64,000 nucleotides of DNA from Natranaerobius thermophilus JW/NM-WN-LF (GTDB taxonomy: Bacteria > Bacillota > Natranaerobiia > Natranaerobiales > Natranaerobiaceae): positions 935,001 to 999,000 of the forward strand of contig NC_010718.1 in the NCBI RefSeq assembly GCF_000020005.1, written 5' to 3'. Shown one piece after another: positions 34,697 through 43,088 of this stretch. Position 1 is the stretch's first letter. Each line of letters opens with the position of its first letter. A program made the translations under genes and the position numbers. Below the pieces are notes generated by a model. The model ran no database searches and was not told the DNA's origin. It was given only the letters and a program-made list of their open reading frames with translations.

Positions 34697-35352
34697 AGAA
34701 GAATAACAAAGGAACTAACCGGTTTTTGAAATTTTACCGGACTACGTCATGAGTGTGGCGCAGTATCCTAGTTGGTAACTCCAGCTCCGAAGGCGGGCCT
34801 AAAAATCCGCTAAAGGGCACATCGATGAATCCTCTTGTGTTGGCTTTCGGCGCCCAGCCGAGGGTCGATGCTGGGGGCAAGGTAGTCAGGGGAATCCGCA
34901 AAGGCATGCGGGTGTATCCTGGCTACCGTGGAGACCTGGGTACGTGGTTTTTCGTCCATTTAGGCAAGAAAATTCAACACTACGGCTCAGGGTGTAAACC
35001 TGCATGCGGCAGACTCTGTGTGCAGTGTAGCCTGCCTTGAGTGGTGGCGGGGAATGGGTTTATCCCTGAAACCGTTGCTGCAAAAGAGGCTAGGAGTTGG
35101 AAAGTGCCATTGGAGAAAATCCCTAGGCTGTTCTCTTATGGGAAGCAGTCCGGGACTTGAAGTGCAGGCTAAGTGGCGATCCGGCGCCAATCTTACTGGG
35201 AAAGGCATTAAAGGGAAACCGCCGAGATGGCGACACTCGGTTGCTTTTTCGGGAAAACCCGCCGGACCTGAAGCCGCAGCATTAGCCCGGACTGCTGCCA
35301 CACTCACCTTTGGAGTAACAAAGGCTTCCCGAAAGGGTTGCCTTTTTTTTAT
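34697..35352 (+). ncRNA. Large structured noncoding RNA, probably OLE class
   Basis: A GC-rich block of about 650 nt stands out from AT-rich surroundings and holds no convincing gene, though frames happen to be open. It begins with a CCGGT/ACCGG hairpin and contains many local stems, such as GGCTTTCGGCGCCCAGCC and CCGGCG, and ends in an intrinsic terminator. It has its own promoter. The length, extremophile-type Firmicute setting and complex fold fit OLE (ornate, large, extremophilic) RNA, which acts with membrane proteins. RNase P, tmRNA, SRP RNA and group I/II intron signatures were looked for and not seen. The class is inferred, not aligned; ROOL-type RNA is an alternative. Confidence 0.7.
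35321..35350 (+). terminator. Terminator of the large RNA
   Basis: AAGGC-TT-CCC, loop GAAA, GGG-TT-GCCTT, then eight T residues. Confidence 0.9.
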
Positions 35353-35468
35353 TATGGCTATAATATAAATTTTTATCAATAAATTTTAGAAATTTGGAGG
35401 AATAAGTCAAAAAATGTATAAAATAATAAATAGATATGATTATTAATTACTATTAATATAAAAAGGAG

Positions 35469-36257
35469 GTGGAGAAAATTTTAAATTCACGGATACGATC
35501 TTATATAAATTTAGTTGCTCTGGCCCTTGTATTGATAGTCAATTTTTTATCAAATTATATTCCATTCAATAATTTAACCCAGGAAGATATTACAGAAATT
35601 TATCCTGTATTAATTACTCCAGCGGGATATGTATTTTCTATATGGGGAATAATCTATCTATTGTTAATTGGGTTTATTATCTATCAAGCACTGCCTAGCT
35701 ACAGGGAGACACCAAAAGTTTCTGCGGTAGGTATTTTGTTTGCAGTTACAGCTTTATTAAACATTTTATGGTTATTTGCTTGGCATTATTTACAAATCGG
35801 TTTATCTATGGTTCTAATGATACTGTTATTGATTACTCTGATAGGAATTTATAAAAAAATTATTGGCAGAAAATCAAGCGAAACCTTTTTTGATTGGTTG
35901 TTTGTCAGATTACCATTTAGTATATATTTGGCTTGGATTTCTGTGGCAACCCTGGCAAACTTAAATATTTTGTTGAATGATTGGGGCATATTAGGAACAG
36001 AAGGTTTTGGAGCTATGGTCTTTACAATACTTATGATCATTATCGGTGCCGTACTGTCTTTATATGTTTTTTATCGTTTGGGGGATATAGTTTTCCCATT
36101 AGTATTTACTTGGGCTTTTATAGGAATTGGAGTTCGTCATGGAACTGAAATAGCAGTACTAACAATGTTTGCATGGTTGGCCTCGGCTGTTATTTTATTC
36201 CTATTAGGATGGATTGCAGCTCGCAACCGTATGGCTACTGATACAAATAATACATAA
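35469..36257 (+). CDS. TspO/MBR-related tryptophan-rich membrane protein
   Basis: Membrane protein of the long TspO/MBR-like family of Firmicutes, 262 residues with about seven hydrophobic segments. Family blocks include YPVLITPAGYVFSIWGIIY, LNILWLFAWHY, LPFSIYLAWISVATLAN and VFTWAFIGIGVRHG. TspO relatives bind tetrapyrroles or lipids, but the function of this branch is unknown. The GTG at 35469 overlaps the AAGGAGG site; in-frame ATT at 35478 has ideal spacing, so the true start is uncertain. It lies behind the large RNA, where OLE loci often carry the OapA membrane protein, but it is not OapA-like in sequence. Confidence 0.85.
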   Translation: MEKILNSRIRSYINLVALALVLIVNFLSNYIPFNNLTQEDITEIYPVLITPAGYVFSIWGIIYLLLIGFIIYQALPSYRETPKVSAVGILFAVTALLNILWLFAWHYLQIGLSMVLMILLLITLIGIYKKIIGRKSSETFFDWLFVRLPFSIYLAWISVATLANLNILLNDWGILGTEGFGAMVFTILMIIIGAVLSLYVFYRLGDIVFPLVFTWAFIGIGVRHGTEIAVLTMFAWLASAVILFLLGWIAARNRMATDTNNT

Positions 36258-36276
36258 AAATAAAAAAGAGAGATTA

Positions 36277-36309
36277 GGCGGGTTAGCACTATTGCTGCCC
36301 GCTTTTTTT
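36277..36309 (+). terminator. Intrinsic terminator after the TspO-family gene
   Basis: GCGGG...AGCA, loop CTAT, TGCT...CCCGC, then TTTTTTT, 20 nt after the stop. Confidence 0.88.
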
Positions 36310-36457
36310 ATGAATTTATTTATATTGTGAAAAAAGAGTGTCAGTGATAAAATATTTACAATTATAAATTTGAGTTAGTTAATGAAATTAAAATAAATCA
36401 AAGAGAAAATTATAACTGACATTAGGTTTTATGAAGTCTTGATTGGAGGATTAAAAA

Positions 36458-37162
36458 ATGAGTGAGAACACCAATTGTTACACTGTGTTAATCATAGAAG
36501 ATGAACAGGGACTTGTGAAAGTTTTGAAAGCCTATTTGGAGAAAGAAGGATACCAGGTCTATGCCTCTCACGATGGTTTAGCAGGATTAGAACTTTTTAA
36601 AAAACAAAATCCTGACATTGTGGTTTTAGATTTAATGCTTCCCAACATGTCAGGAGAAGAAATAGCCAGAAAAATCAGAAAAGAGCAAGAGACTCCAATT
36701 CTCATGTTAACTGCCAAGGGCAGTGAAGATGAGAAAATTACAGGTTTGGGAATAGGTGCAGATGATTATGTAGTAAAGCCTGCCAGCCCAAGGGAAATAA
36801 TAGCCAGGTTAAAGACAATTTTGCGAAGAGTAGGAAAAGAGCCTGGCAGAATACAACAAGAAATTATTACAGCAGGTGAAATCACCATTGATACTTTGGC
36901 TAAAAAAATTTATTTGCGAGGAACAGAGATTTCTTTAACTCAAACGGAATTTGATATTTTATCAACCCTGGCACTATATCCTAAAAAAGTGTTTTCTCGC
37001 GAAAACTTGGCTGATAGAATATACGGTTATTTATGGGAAGGGGACTCCCGTACGATAGATACCCATATCAAGAATTTGCGAAGAAAAATTGAACAAAATC
37101 CTAAAAAACCTATTTTTATAAAAACTGTGTTTGGTGCCGGTTATCAATTTGGTAAATTTTAA
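36458..37162 (+). CDS. OmpR/PhoB-family response regulator
   Basis: Transcription factor of a two-component system, 234 residues. The receiver has acidic pocket EDE, phosphoacceptor D58 in VVLDLMLP and Lys in VVKPASP. A winged-helix DNA-binding domain occupies the C-terminal 100 residues (SRTIDTHIKNLRRKIE). The ATG follows TTGGAGGA. The sensor kinase gene begins 12 nt after the stop. A direct repeat upstream of the next secreted-protein gene is a likely binding site. Confidence 0.93.
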   Translation: MSENTNCYTVLIIEDEQGLVKVLKAYLEKEGYQVYASHDGLAGLELFKKQNPDIVVLDLMLPNMSGEEIARKIRKEQETPILMLTAKGSEDEKITGLGIGADDYVVKPASPREIIARLKTILRRVGKEPGRIQQEIITAGEITIDTLAKKIYLRGTEISLTQTEFDILSTLALYPKKVFSRENLADRIYGYLWEGDSRTIDTHIKNLRRKIEQNPKKPIFIKTVFGAGYQFGKF

Positions 37163-37174
37163 AGGAGTGCCTAA

Positions 37175-38659
37175 ATGTCTTTACAAAAATTATTTAGGAA
37201 AAATAGCTTATTTTTACGATTGTTCTTGGCACTGTGGTTTCTTAGTGCTGGATTGCTAATATTGACCGGTGTGTTTGTTAATAGAACTGTAGAGGCAGAA
37301 TTTACAGAACTGGTGAGATCTAGTGAGATTGCAGAACATGAGCAAATAACTGAATCAATTTCTGATATTTTAGCTCAGGAAGATAATTTTGCTAGTTCTT
37401 TACAGATGTCTATAAACCATTTGGCTAGGACTCATAACAAGAGAATTATCTTGGAAGATTCTAATAGGGATGTAATTTTGGATACTGGTGAAGATCAACG
37501 AAGACATGGTCCTATGATGGATAGGGGGATGCATCAAGGTAGAGGCCCTGGCCGAGATCAAGAACACGGAGAAAAGTCGGTAACAGAGTTTTACACTGAT
37601 AGGGAGATAGAAGAAAACACATACCCTTTAACTATAAACGACGGTGAAAAGGGTAGAGTTACTATCCTGTCTTTAGACAGAAAAGATGGTTTTTTTACTC
37701 CAGAAGAACTGGATTTCACCAGGCAGGTTACCAGAAGTATCCTAGCTGGTAGTGGTATAGCTTTGTTATTGTCTGCTTTAATTAGTTTAATAGTGTCTTT
37801 GTCTATATCCAAACCTGTTAACAGTTTAAAAAGTACAGCTGAGCAGTTAAAGAAGGGTGAATTATCTCAAAGAGCAAATGTGGTAGGGCCTGAAGAAATA
37901 CAAGAATTATCAGTGAGTTTTAATGCCATGGCTGAGAATCTTGAGCATACAGATTTTATCAAGAAAAAGTTGACCCAGGATATTTCTCATGAATTGCGAA
38001 ATCCCGTATCTTCTATAAAAGCCTATCTTGAAGCTTTCCAAGATGGTGTTTTGGAAGTAGACGAGGATAATTTGAATAGTACAATGGAAGAGCTTACTCG
38101 TTTAGAGACTTTATCTAAACAGTTGCATCAGCTAGCTTTAGTAGATTTCAAAGAGTACGAGCCTAAACTAGACTGGGTGAATTTAACGGATTTAGCTTAT
38201 AAGCTAAAACACACTATTAGTAAACAGGTTTTAAAGTATAATATTGAATTCAGTTGTAACTTACCTGAAGAGGAAATATGGATTAAAGGAGATCAAGAAT
38301 TGTTATATGCTGCTATAAATAACCTGGTACAAAATGCGCTTAAATTCACAGATAATGGTGGGTTGATTGAAATGGGCGTAGAAATAAAAGATGATACTAA
38401 TCAAGTTATGATGTATGTTTCCGATAATGGTCAAGGGATTCCTCAAGATAAATTACCTTATATTTTTGAACGCTTTTATCAAGTCGAGGAATCCAGGACT
38501 AAAAAAGACCTGCCGAAAAATGATCCTAATTATAGCTCTTGTGGAAGTGGAATAGGCTTGTCACTAGTCAAAGAATGGACTAAGGCTATGGGCGGTTATG
38601 TAGTGGTAGATTCCCAGTTAGGCAAAGGAAGCACTTTTAAATTAATATTCCCTTATTAA
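37175..38659 (+). CDS. Sensor histidine kinase with Met/His-rich sensor loop
   Basis: Membrane kinase of 494 residues: TM1 at 14-33, extracytoplasmic sensor 34-188, TM2 at 189-211, HAMP 212-262, phosphoacceptor H272 in DISHELRNP, then a full ATPase domain (N-box NNLVQNALKF, DNGQGI, GSGIGLSL). The sensor has a short Met/His/Arg/Gly-rich patch near residues 109-132, with H111, M114, M115, M119, H120 and H131, a pattern used to bind copper or other soft metals. Probably phosphorylates the preceding regulator. Confidence 0.92.
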   Translation: MSLQKLFRKNSLFLRLFLALWFLSAGLLILTGVFVNRTVEAEFTELVRSSEIAEHEQITESISDILAQEDNFASSLQMSINHLARTHNKRIILEDSNRDVILDTGEDQRRHGPMMDRGMHQGRGPGRDQEHGEKSVTEFYTDREIEENTYPLTINDGEKGRVTILSLDRKDGFFTPEELDFTRQVTRSILAGSGIALLLSALISLIVSLSISKPVNSLKSTAEQLKKGELSQRANVVGPEEIQELSVSFNAMAENLEHTDFIKKKLTQDISHELRNPVSSIKAYLEAFQDGVLEVDEDNLNSTMEELTRLETLSKQLHQLALVDFKEYEPKLDWVNLTDLAYKLKHTISKQVLKYNIEFSCNLPEEEIWIKGDQELLYAAINNLVQNALKFTDNGGLIEMGVEIKDDTNQVMMYVSDNGQGIPQDKLPYIFERFYQVEESRTKKDLPKNDPNYSSCGSGIGLSLVKEWTKAMGGYVVVDSQLGKGSTFKLIFPY

Positions 38660-38684
38660 TCTTCACAAAATCTTCAAATCTTCC
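38658..38684 (+). promoter_or_regulatory. Likely response-regulator binding direct repeats
   Basis: AATCTTCA occurs at 38658-38665 and 38669-38676, 11 bp apart (one helix turn), and AATCTTCC follows at 38677. A TATAGT -10-like box lies at 38688 with no good -35, as in activator-dependent OmpR-type promoters. The first copy overlaps the kinase stop codon. Confidence 0.55.
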
Positions 38685-38741
38685 TGATATAGTTAAGATC
38701 AAATACGGATAAAACACAAACAAACAGGAGGTCGATTAACT

Positions 38742-39212
38742 ATGTTTAAAAAAATCCTAGGTATTTTCATGGTTGTTAGCTTAATTGCAGGTGCTGCCAT
38801 AGTGATTCCCGGACAAGTAGTAAGTGCTGGGGAAGGCTTGGATGAACTAGAACTTTCAAATCAAAATGAAAGTAATAGTTCAGTAGAAAGATGTCCTATT
38901 ATTGATGAAAATGAGTATACAGAATGGGAAAATTGGAGAATTGATAAAGATCAAAAACAGATCGAGAGGATTGAAGAGCTTGTAGAAGAAGGAGTCATTT
39001 CTGAAGAAGAAGGTCAAGAATTGATCCAAGCTATAGAAGAAAAAGAATACGAGGGAGGTAATTGTCCTGTAGATGGTCAACGAGAAAGATCTTTTAATAT
39101 GAATCTAAAAAATTATTTTGATTCTGAAGAGGATAGAGAAGCAGGTTATAGAAACGGTAGAGGTTCAGGATATTCCGATGGTAGAGGACCTGGTTCTTGT
39201 AGAAATCGCTAA
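38742..39212 (+). CDS. Small secreted acidic protein, probable target of the two-component system
   Basis: Not recognised. A 156-residue product with a clear Sec signal peptide (cleavage about VVSAG). The mature part is strongly acidic in the middle, with a helical Glu-rich segment containing a SHOCT-like EELVEEGVISEEEG turn, and ends in a Gly/Arg/Ser-rich tail. Three Cys residues sit in RCPII, NCPVDG and SCRNR. The Gly-Arg tail echoes the Gly/Arg patch of the kinase sensor. The ATG follows ACAGGAGG. It may bind a metal or modulate the sensor; this is inference. Confidence 0.75.
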   Translation: MFKKILGIFMVVSLIAGAAIVIPGQVVSAGEGLDELELSNQNESNSSVERCPIIDENEYTEWENWRIDKDQKQIERIEELVEEGVISEEEGQELIQAIEEKEYEGGNCPVDGQRERSFNMNLKNYFDSEEDREAGYRNGRGSGYSDGRGPGSCRNR

Positions 39213-39295
39213 TTCGCTAATATTGCCCAAAACAATCTATAATCATTTATGTTTTTGGTTTGGTATTAAGGAACTAAGAGTTTTACTCATAAAAT

Positions 39296-39316
39296 AGGGC
39301 CGTCAAGAGCGGCCCT
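39296..39316. terminator. Hairpin between convergent genes
   Basis: AGGGCCG and CGGCCCT pair perfectly over 7 bp. The right side has AAAAAATTTT and the left, on the minus strand, ATTTTATG. Termination could serve the secreted-protein gene and the convergent PAP2 gene. The T-tracts are weak. Confidence 0.55.
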
Positions 39317-39425
39317 AAAAAATTTTGTATGCTGTTAACAGGTGATCTAATCTTTTTTTATTATAGGTATGGAAGACAAAATTTAACTAGAACCACGCTA
39401 CCTTGGTTTTTAAGTACTTAAGCAA

Positions 39426-40010
39426 TTAATAGACCACAGTTACAGTAGCAATGACACCAAGTAAAGCGCCTAAAACTAATTCACTCATAGTGTGTCTTCT
39501 AAGCTTTAATCTAGACCAAAAAACTAGAGGTAGTAAAATAAAAGAGGCCAGATAATTTTTACCTAAAATAAAAATTAAAAAAGTTAACGGACCGGCAACC
39601 CCACAAGCATGTCCACTTGCCCTAAACTTGATGATACTATTACAAATAGTTAATAAGATACCCGCTAGAATATAGGTTAAAAATAGTAATTTCACACCGA
39701 CGGGGCCGTTTAGAATAAATACTGTAACAGTTCCAAAAAATTGTCCGATTATACCAGTGATAAAAGCCAGTTTTCGCTCACCTTCTCTTCCTTGTTGGCG
39801 GTATTTAGGGATATAATTTTTTAACCAATAAGCAGATAAAGGTACAATGACAAGGAAAAATATTGACATAAGGTACCAGTTTAAATTGTGGTGAAAAAAG
39901 CTACTGTCATTTAAATATATGATGGTAATGACAAGTAAGGCAATTATTGGGACAACAGTGAATACACTGATTAACTTAGCTATTTTTTGAGATAAATAAT
40001 TTATAGTCAT
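39426..40010 (-). CDS. PAP2-superfamily membrane phosphatase-like protein
   Basis: Membrane protein of 194 residues with about six hydrophobic segments. The motif KFRASGHACGVAG (phosphatase SGH signature) and SRLKLRRHTMSELVLG (the Arg-x5-His signature) indicate the PAP2 fold; the first motif, KxxxxxxRP, is not obvious, so activity is uncertain. The ATG at 40010 follows TTGGAGGT by 6 nt; an ATG at 40016 overlaps the site. Stand-alone gene on the minus strand. Confidence 0.75.
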   Translation of the reverse strand: MTINYLSQKIAKLISVFTVVPIIALLVITIIYLNDSSFFHHNLNWYLMSIFFLVIVPLSAYWLKNYIPKYRQQGREGERKLAFITGIIGQFFGTVTVFILNGPVGVKLLFLTYILAGILLTICNSIIKFRASGHACGVAGPLTFLIFILGKNYLASFILLPLVFWSRLKLRRHTMSELVLGALLGVIATVTVVY

Positions 40011-40103
40011 ACCCATACCTCCAATTTTAGAGTGAACTCTATAACAAGGATATAGAAAAATTTGTTATTTTGCAACTCATGTTGTGAAAATTAAAAAAAT
40101 AGA

Positions 40104-40132
40104 TTGACAAAACTTGCAAAAAGAGGTAAAGT
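40104..40132 (+). promoter_or_regulatory. Sigma-A promoter for the secreted stalk-domain protein
   Basis: A perfect TTGACA and TAAAGT separated by 17 bp, about 40 bp before the GTG start. Confidence 0.6.
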
Positions 40133-40173
40133 AATTTTAATACAACTAAATATGGGAGAGGAGACAAAAATTA

Positions 40174-41394
40174 GTGAAAAAATCATGTTTCAAACTACTA
40201 GTTATCAGTACGATGTTCATTTTTGCTTTTTTTGGAACTGCTGGTCATAATGTAATTGCACAAGAAGATGTATTTGTAAAGAGTGACTTGATGTTAAAAA
40301 TTAATGGTGAACAAGTTGAAGCAGAAATGTTTATTGAAGAAGGTAGGGTACAGATTGAAGCTGAAGCAGTAAACGAACTTTTTAATGGCGACTTTGAAGA
40401 AAAATTCATCTCGTTAAGAGAAGTTTTTGAGACTGCAAGAGCTAAGGTCGACTGGAATGGTCAAGAAAGGATTATAAACATCACATTGGCAGAAATTGAC
40501 AGTGAAGGTATGTCAAACATAGAGTTAAATAGTGATGAAATTGTGATATTGGCAGAAGAATATATTTTGGAGAAAAACACATACAAAATGAGTGGTAATG
40601 GCATTTCATCCTTTGAAATGGAGCTTCCGGATATGCCAGTTTTTCCAGTATTAGAATTTCCAATAAACATTGAAGCTGATTTGCAATATGATCCTTTTAA
40701 ACTATACATTAAACAAAGTATGGATATCCCACAGGAAATGTTGATTGAACTGGATAACGAGGGCTCTAGTTTTGATACTGTAACAAATACTGAAATGTTA
40801 ATTTTAGAAGATAAATTTTACCAAAATTATCCCGAGGATCAATGGATAGTCATGTCCTTTGAAGATTTGGGGATGGATGAAATGTTACAGTATTTAACTA
40901 ACATGGATCCTAGGGAAACTATTGAACTTGGCAAACAATATGGAATTGAATATGATTTGATTGATGAATTAACTTTTAATGGAGAAGACTGTTATGTCAT
41001 TAGGGTTGAGCTAGAAACAGATACACTTGTAAGTTTCATAAAGGATATTTTCGGCGAAAGTCAGTTAACTTTAATTGATGAAGGTGATTTAACCAAGGAA
41101 GAATTAGAAATCATGAATGAGCAGATGTTAAATTTATTGGACAGTATAGAAATGGCCATAGTGCAGGATATGGTAATAAACAAAGAAACTTATGAAACTC
41201 ACCAAATAATCTCAGAAATGGACTACACCTTTGAGATAAATGAAGTAATTGAAGGAGAAGACTTTAGCGGGAAAGTAAAAACATCATCTTTTATGACTCT
41301 AGAACTATTTGATTACGGAGTAGAACTAGACTTTCCAGAAATTGCTGATGCCATTACTTTAGAAGAATTTACTGAAGTCTTGCTTAATGAGTAA
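40174..41394 (+). CDS. Secreted protein with stalk-like N-terminus (DUF6612-like)
   Basis: Exported protein of 406 residues. The signal peptide ends at about NVIAQ. Residues 35-110 resemble a copper-amine-oxidase-type stalk domain (FVKSDLMLKINGEQV and AKVDWNGQERIINI). The rest is an acidic beta-rich domain of the LppX/DUF6612 kind, with repeated Glu/Asp and a helical NEQMLNLLDSIE. No catalytic signature. The strong negative charge suits a salt-adapted exterior. A good terminator follows. Confidence 0.75.
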   Translation: MKKSCFKLLVISTMFIFAFFGTAGHNVIAQEDVFVKSDLMLKINGEQVEAEMFIEEGRVQIEAEAVNELFNGDFEEKFISLREVFETARAKVDWNGQERIINITLAEIDSEGMSNIELNSDEIVILAEEYILEKNTYKMSGNGISSFEMELPDMPVFPVLEFPINIEADLQYDPFKLYIKQSMDIPQEMLIELDNEGSSFDTVTNTEMLILEDKFYQNYPEDQWIVMSFEDLGMDEMLQYLTNMDPRETIELGKQYGIEYDLIDELTFNGEDCYVIRVELETDTLVSFIKDIFGESQLTLIDEGDLTKEELEIMNEQMLNLLDSIEMAIVQDMVINKETYETHQIISEMDYTFEINEVIEGEDFSGKVKTSSFMTLELFDYGVELDFPEIADAITLEEFTEVLLNE

Positions 41395-41412
41395 TAACTT
41401 AACTTAAAAAGA

Positions 41413-41460
41413 GGAGCTGCACTTAAGTATATACATTACTTTCGGTGCAGCTCCTTTTAA
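41413..41460. terminator. Bidirectional intrinsic terminator
   Basis: GGAGCTGCAC and GTGCAGCTCC form a 10-bp stem with TTTTAATTTT on the right and CTCTTTTTAAG on the minus-strand side. It closes the secreted-protein gene and the convergent argG-argH-nhaC operon. Confidence 0.85.
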
Positions 41461-41519
41461 TTTTGTGTGTAGTAGTCTAATCTTTTTAGAACAAGTGTCA
41501 GAACTGTTTCTCTCCAAAA

Positions 41520-43061
41520 TTAATAATTTAATTTACTGGATTCATTTTTTGGATGCTTATAGAGGGCCATTTTATGCAACACAAAAGCTAATACTATCAC
41601 AGCGAGTGTTCCCGGAATTAATATCAGGGCAGTTTCAAAGATGCCTGCAAGGACAAACATTATCACGGCTATAACACCTACAGTAGATGCGTAGGGCATT
41701 TGAGTTTGAAAATGATCTATATGATCACATGCTGAACCCATTGAGGCTAAAATTGTAGTGTCAGATATGGGTGAACAATGATCACCAAAGAGTCCTCCTC
41801 CTATTACTGCACCAATGGTTGGCAGTAGGGGAGCTCCAAGGGCAAAAGCCATGGGTAAGGCAATGGGAAACATTATTGCAAATACCCCCCAAGATGTTCC
41901 AGTTGCTAAAGCCATCAAAGCCCCTGTTAGAAAAGTGACAGCAGGTAATAAAGTGGGACTTAGAAAACCTTCTGTTAAATCAACAAGAAAGTCTGCGGTT
42001 CCTAAGTCTTCAGTGACAGCTCCGATATTCCATGCTAAAACCAATACTACGATCATAAACATCATTCCTGTCATACCATCTACAATAGTACTCAAACTCT
42101 TGTCAAAATTCATAATATTGTAATATTTTAACATTCCGATTAAAACAAGCTTTCCGAGGATAAAACCAAAGGCAATAGCTGTTCTAATATTAATTCCTTC
42201 TACTTGCTCGGTTGGAAACCCATGAGAAACTAAAATAGTAAACAGTGAAACTAACAAGACCAGAACAGGTACTATCATAGTACTGGCTTTAGGTTCTACA
42301 CCTTCGGGTAGATTAACTTCTTTGGTTTTTCTCATAGGTACTGCACCATCTCTGATAACCTTACCTTCTTCCTCTGCTCGTCTTTCAGCTTTTAACATGG
42401 GTCCGTAGTCGTTACCTGTCATGGCTAAATAACCACATAAAATTAATGTCATGATTGCATAAAAGTTATACGGAATTGCACCGATAAAAGCTTCCCAACT
42501 TGTCATTTCCGTGATTCCCTGGGCATCTAATTGGTCTTGAATTAGTCCCATATTGTAAACTCCCCAACCAACTATGGGTATTAGGGAAACCAGGGGAGAA
42601 GTGGTGCAATCAAGTACATAAGCAAACTTTTCTCGAGATACTTTTAATTTATCATTTAGAGTTGCAAAAATAGGCCCAACCAAGAGGGCATTTCCCATAT
42701 CAGTGAACCAAACTAAAATACCAGCAATCCATGAGCCAGTCTGAGCTTTATTTTTACTATTAATGACTTTTGTAACTTTTTTAGTAAATGCCAAAGCCCC
42801 TCCAGAATGTGTCATTAAGGCAACAAAACCACCGATTATCACCATCATTGCCATGGCCTGAGCATTATAAGAGCTTGCAATGACTTCAAAAGTATAGTCT
42901 CTGATAAACATTTCTAAGGCTGTGATTGGGTTACCACCGGCATAAATCATTATACCGACAAAAGTACCTATAAATAGTGAAGGGATTATATTTTTTGTTA
43001 GTACCGCTAGCCCTATAGCCAGGGCTGGCGGTACTAATGATAGAATTCCGAAATGTTCCAT
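41520..43061 (-). CDS. NhaC-family transporter, likely amino-acid linked
   Basis: Twelve-segment membrane transporter of 513 residues, by sequence a NhaC-type Na+/H+ antiporter (GGGLFGDHCSPISDTTILASMGSACDH block). It lies 27 nt after argH in the same direction, so it should be controlled by the T-box ahead of argG. NhaC-type proteins under T-box or lysine riboswitch control have been predicted to carry the matching amino acid; arginine or a precursor is therefore likely, or Na+-coupled exchange thereof. The start follows AAAGGAGG by 8 nt. Confidence 0.85.
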   Translation of the reverse strand: MEHFGILSLVPPALAIGLAVLTKNIIPSLFIGTFVGIMIYAGGNPITALEMFIRDYTFEVIASSYNAQAMAMMVIIGGFVALMTHSGGALAFTKKVTKVINSKNKAQTGSWIAGILVWFTDMGNALLVGPIFATLNDKLKVSREKFAYVLDCTTSPLVSLIPIVGWGVYNMGLIQDQLDAQGITEMTSWEAFIGAIPYNFYAIMTLILCGYLAMTGNDYGPMLKAERRAEEEGKVIRDGAVPMRKTKEVNLPEGVEPKASTMIVPVLVLLVSLFTILVSHGFPTEQVEGINIRTAIAFGFILGKLVLIGMLKYYNIMNFDKSLSTIVDGMTGMMFMIVVLVLAWNIGAVTEDLGTADFLVDLTEGFLSPTLLPAVTFLTGALMALATGTSWGVFAIMFPIALPMAFALGAPLLPTIGAVIGGGLFGDHCSPISDTTILASMGSACDHIDHFQTQMPYASTVGVIAVIMFVLAGIFETALILIPGTLAVIVLAFVLHKMALYKHPKNESSKLNY

Positions 43062-43088
43062 GTGTATGTCCTCCTTTTTAAAGCATTT

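Noticed and set aside
34697-35352. Alternative identities for the large RNA: RNase P RNA, tmRNA, SRP RNA, group I or II intron
   Set aside because: No RNase P GAGGAAAGTCC-type core, no tRNA-like tmRNA ends, too long for SRP RNA, and no intron domain V or P7 signature were seen.
34753-35368. Open reading frames on both strands across the large RNA block
   Set aside because: They overlap each other, lack a convincing ribosome site and match no family; the promoter, GC-rich stems and terminator fit a noncoding RNA better.
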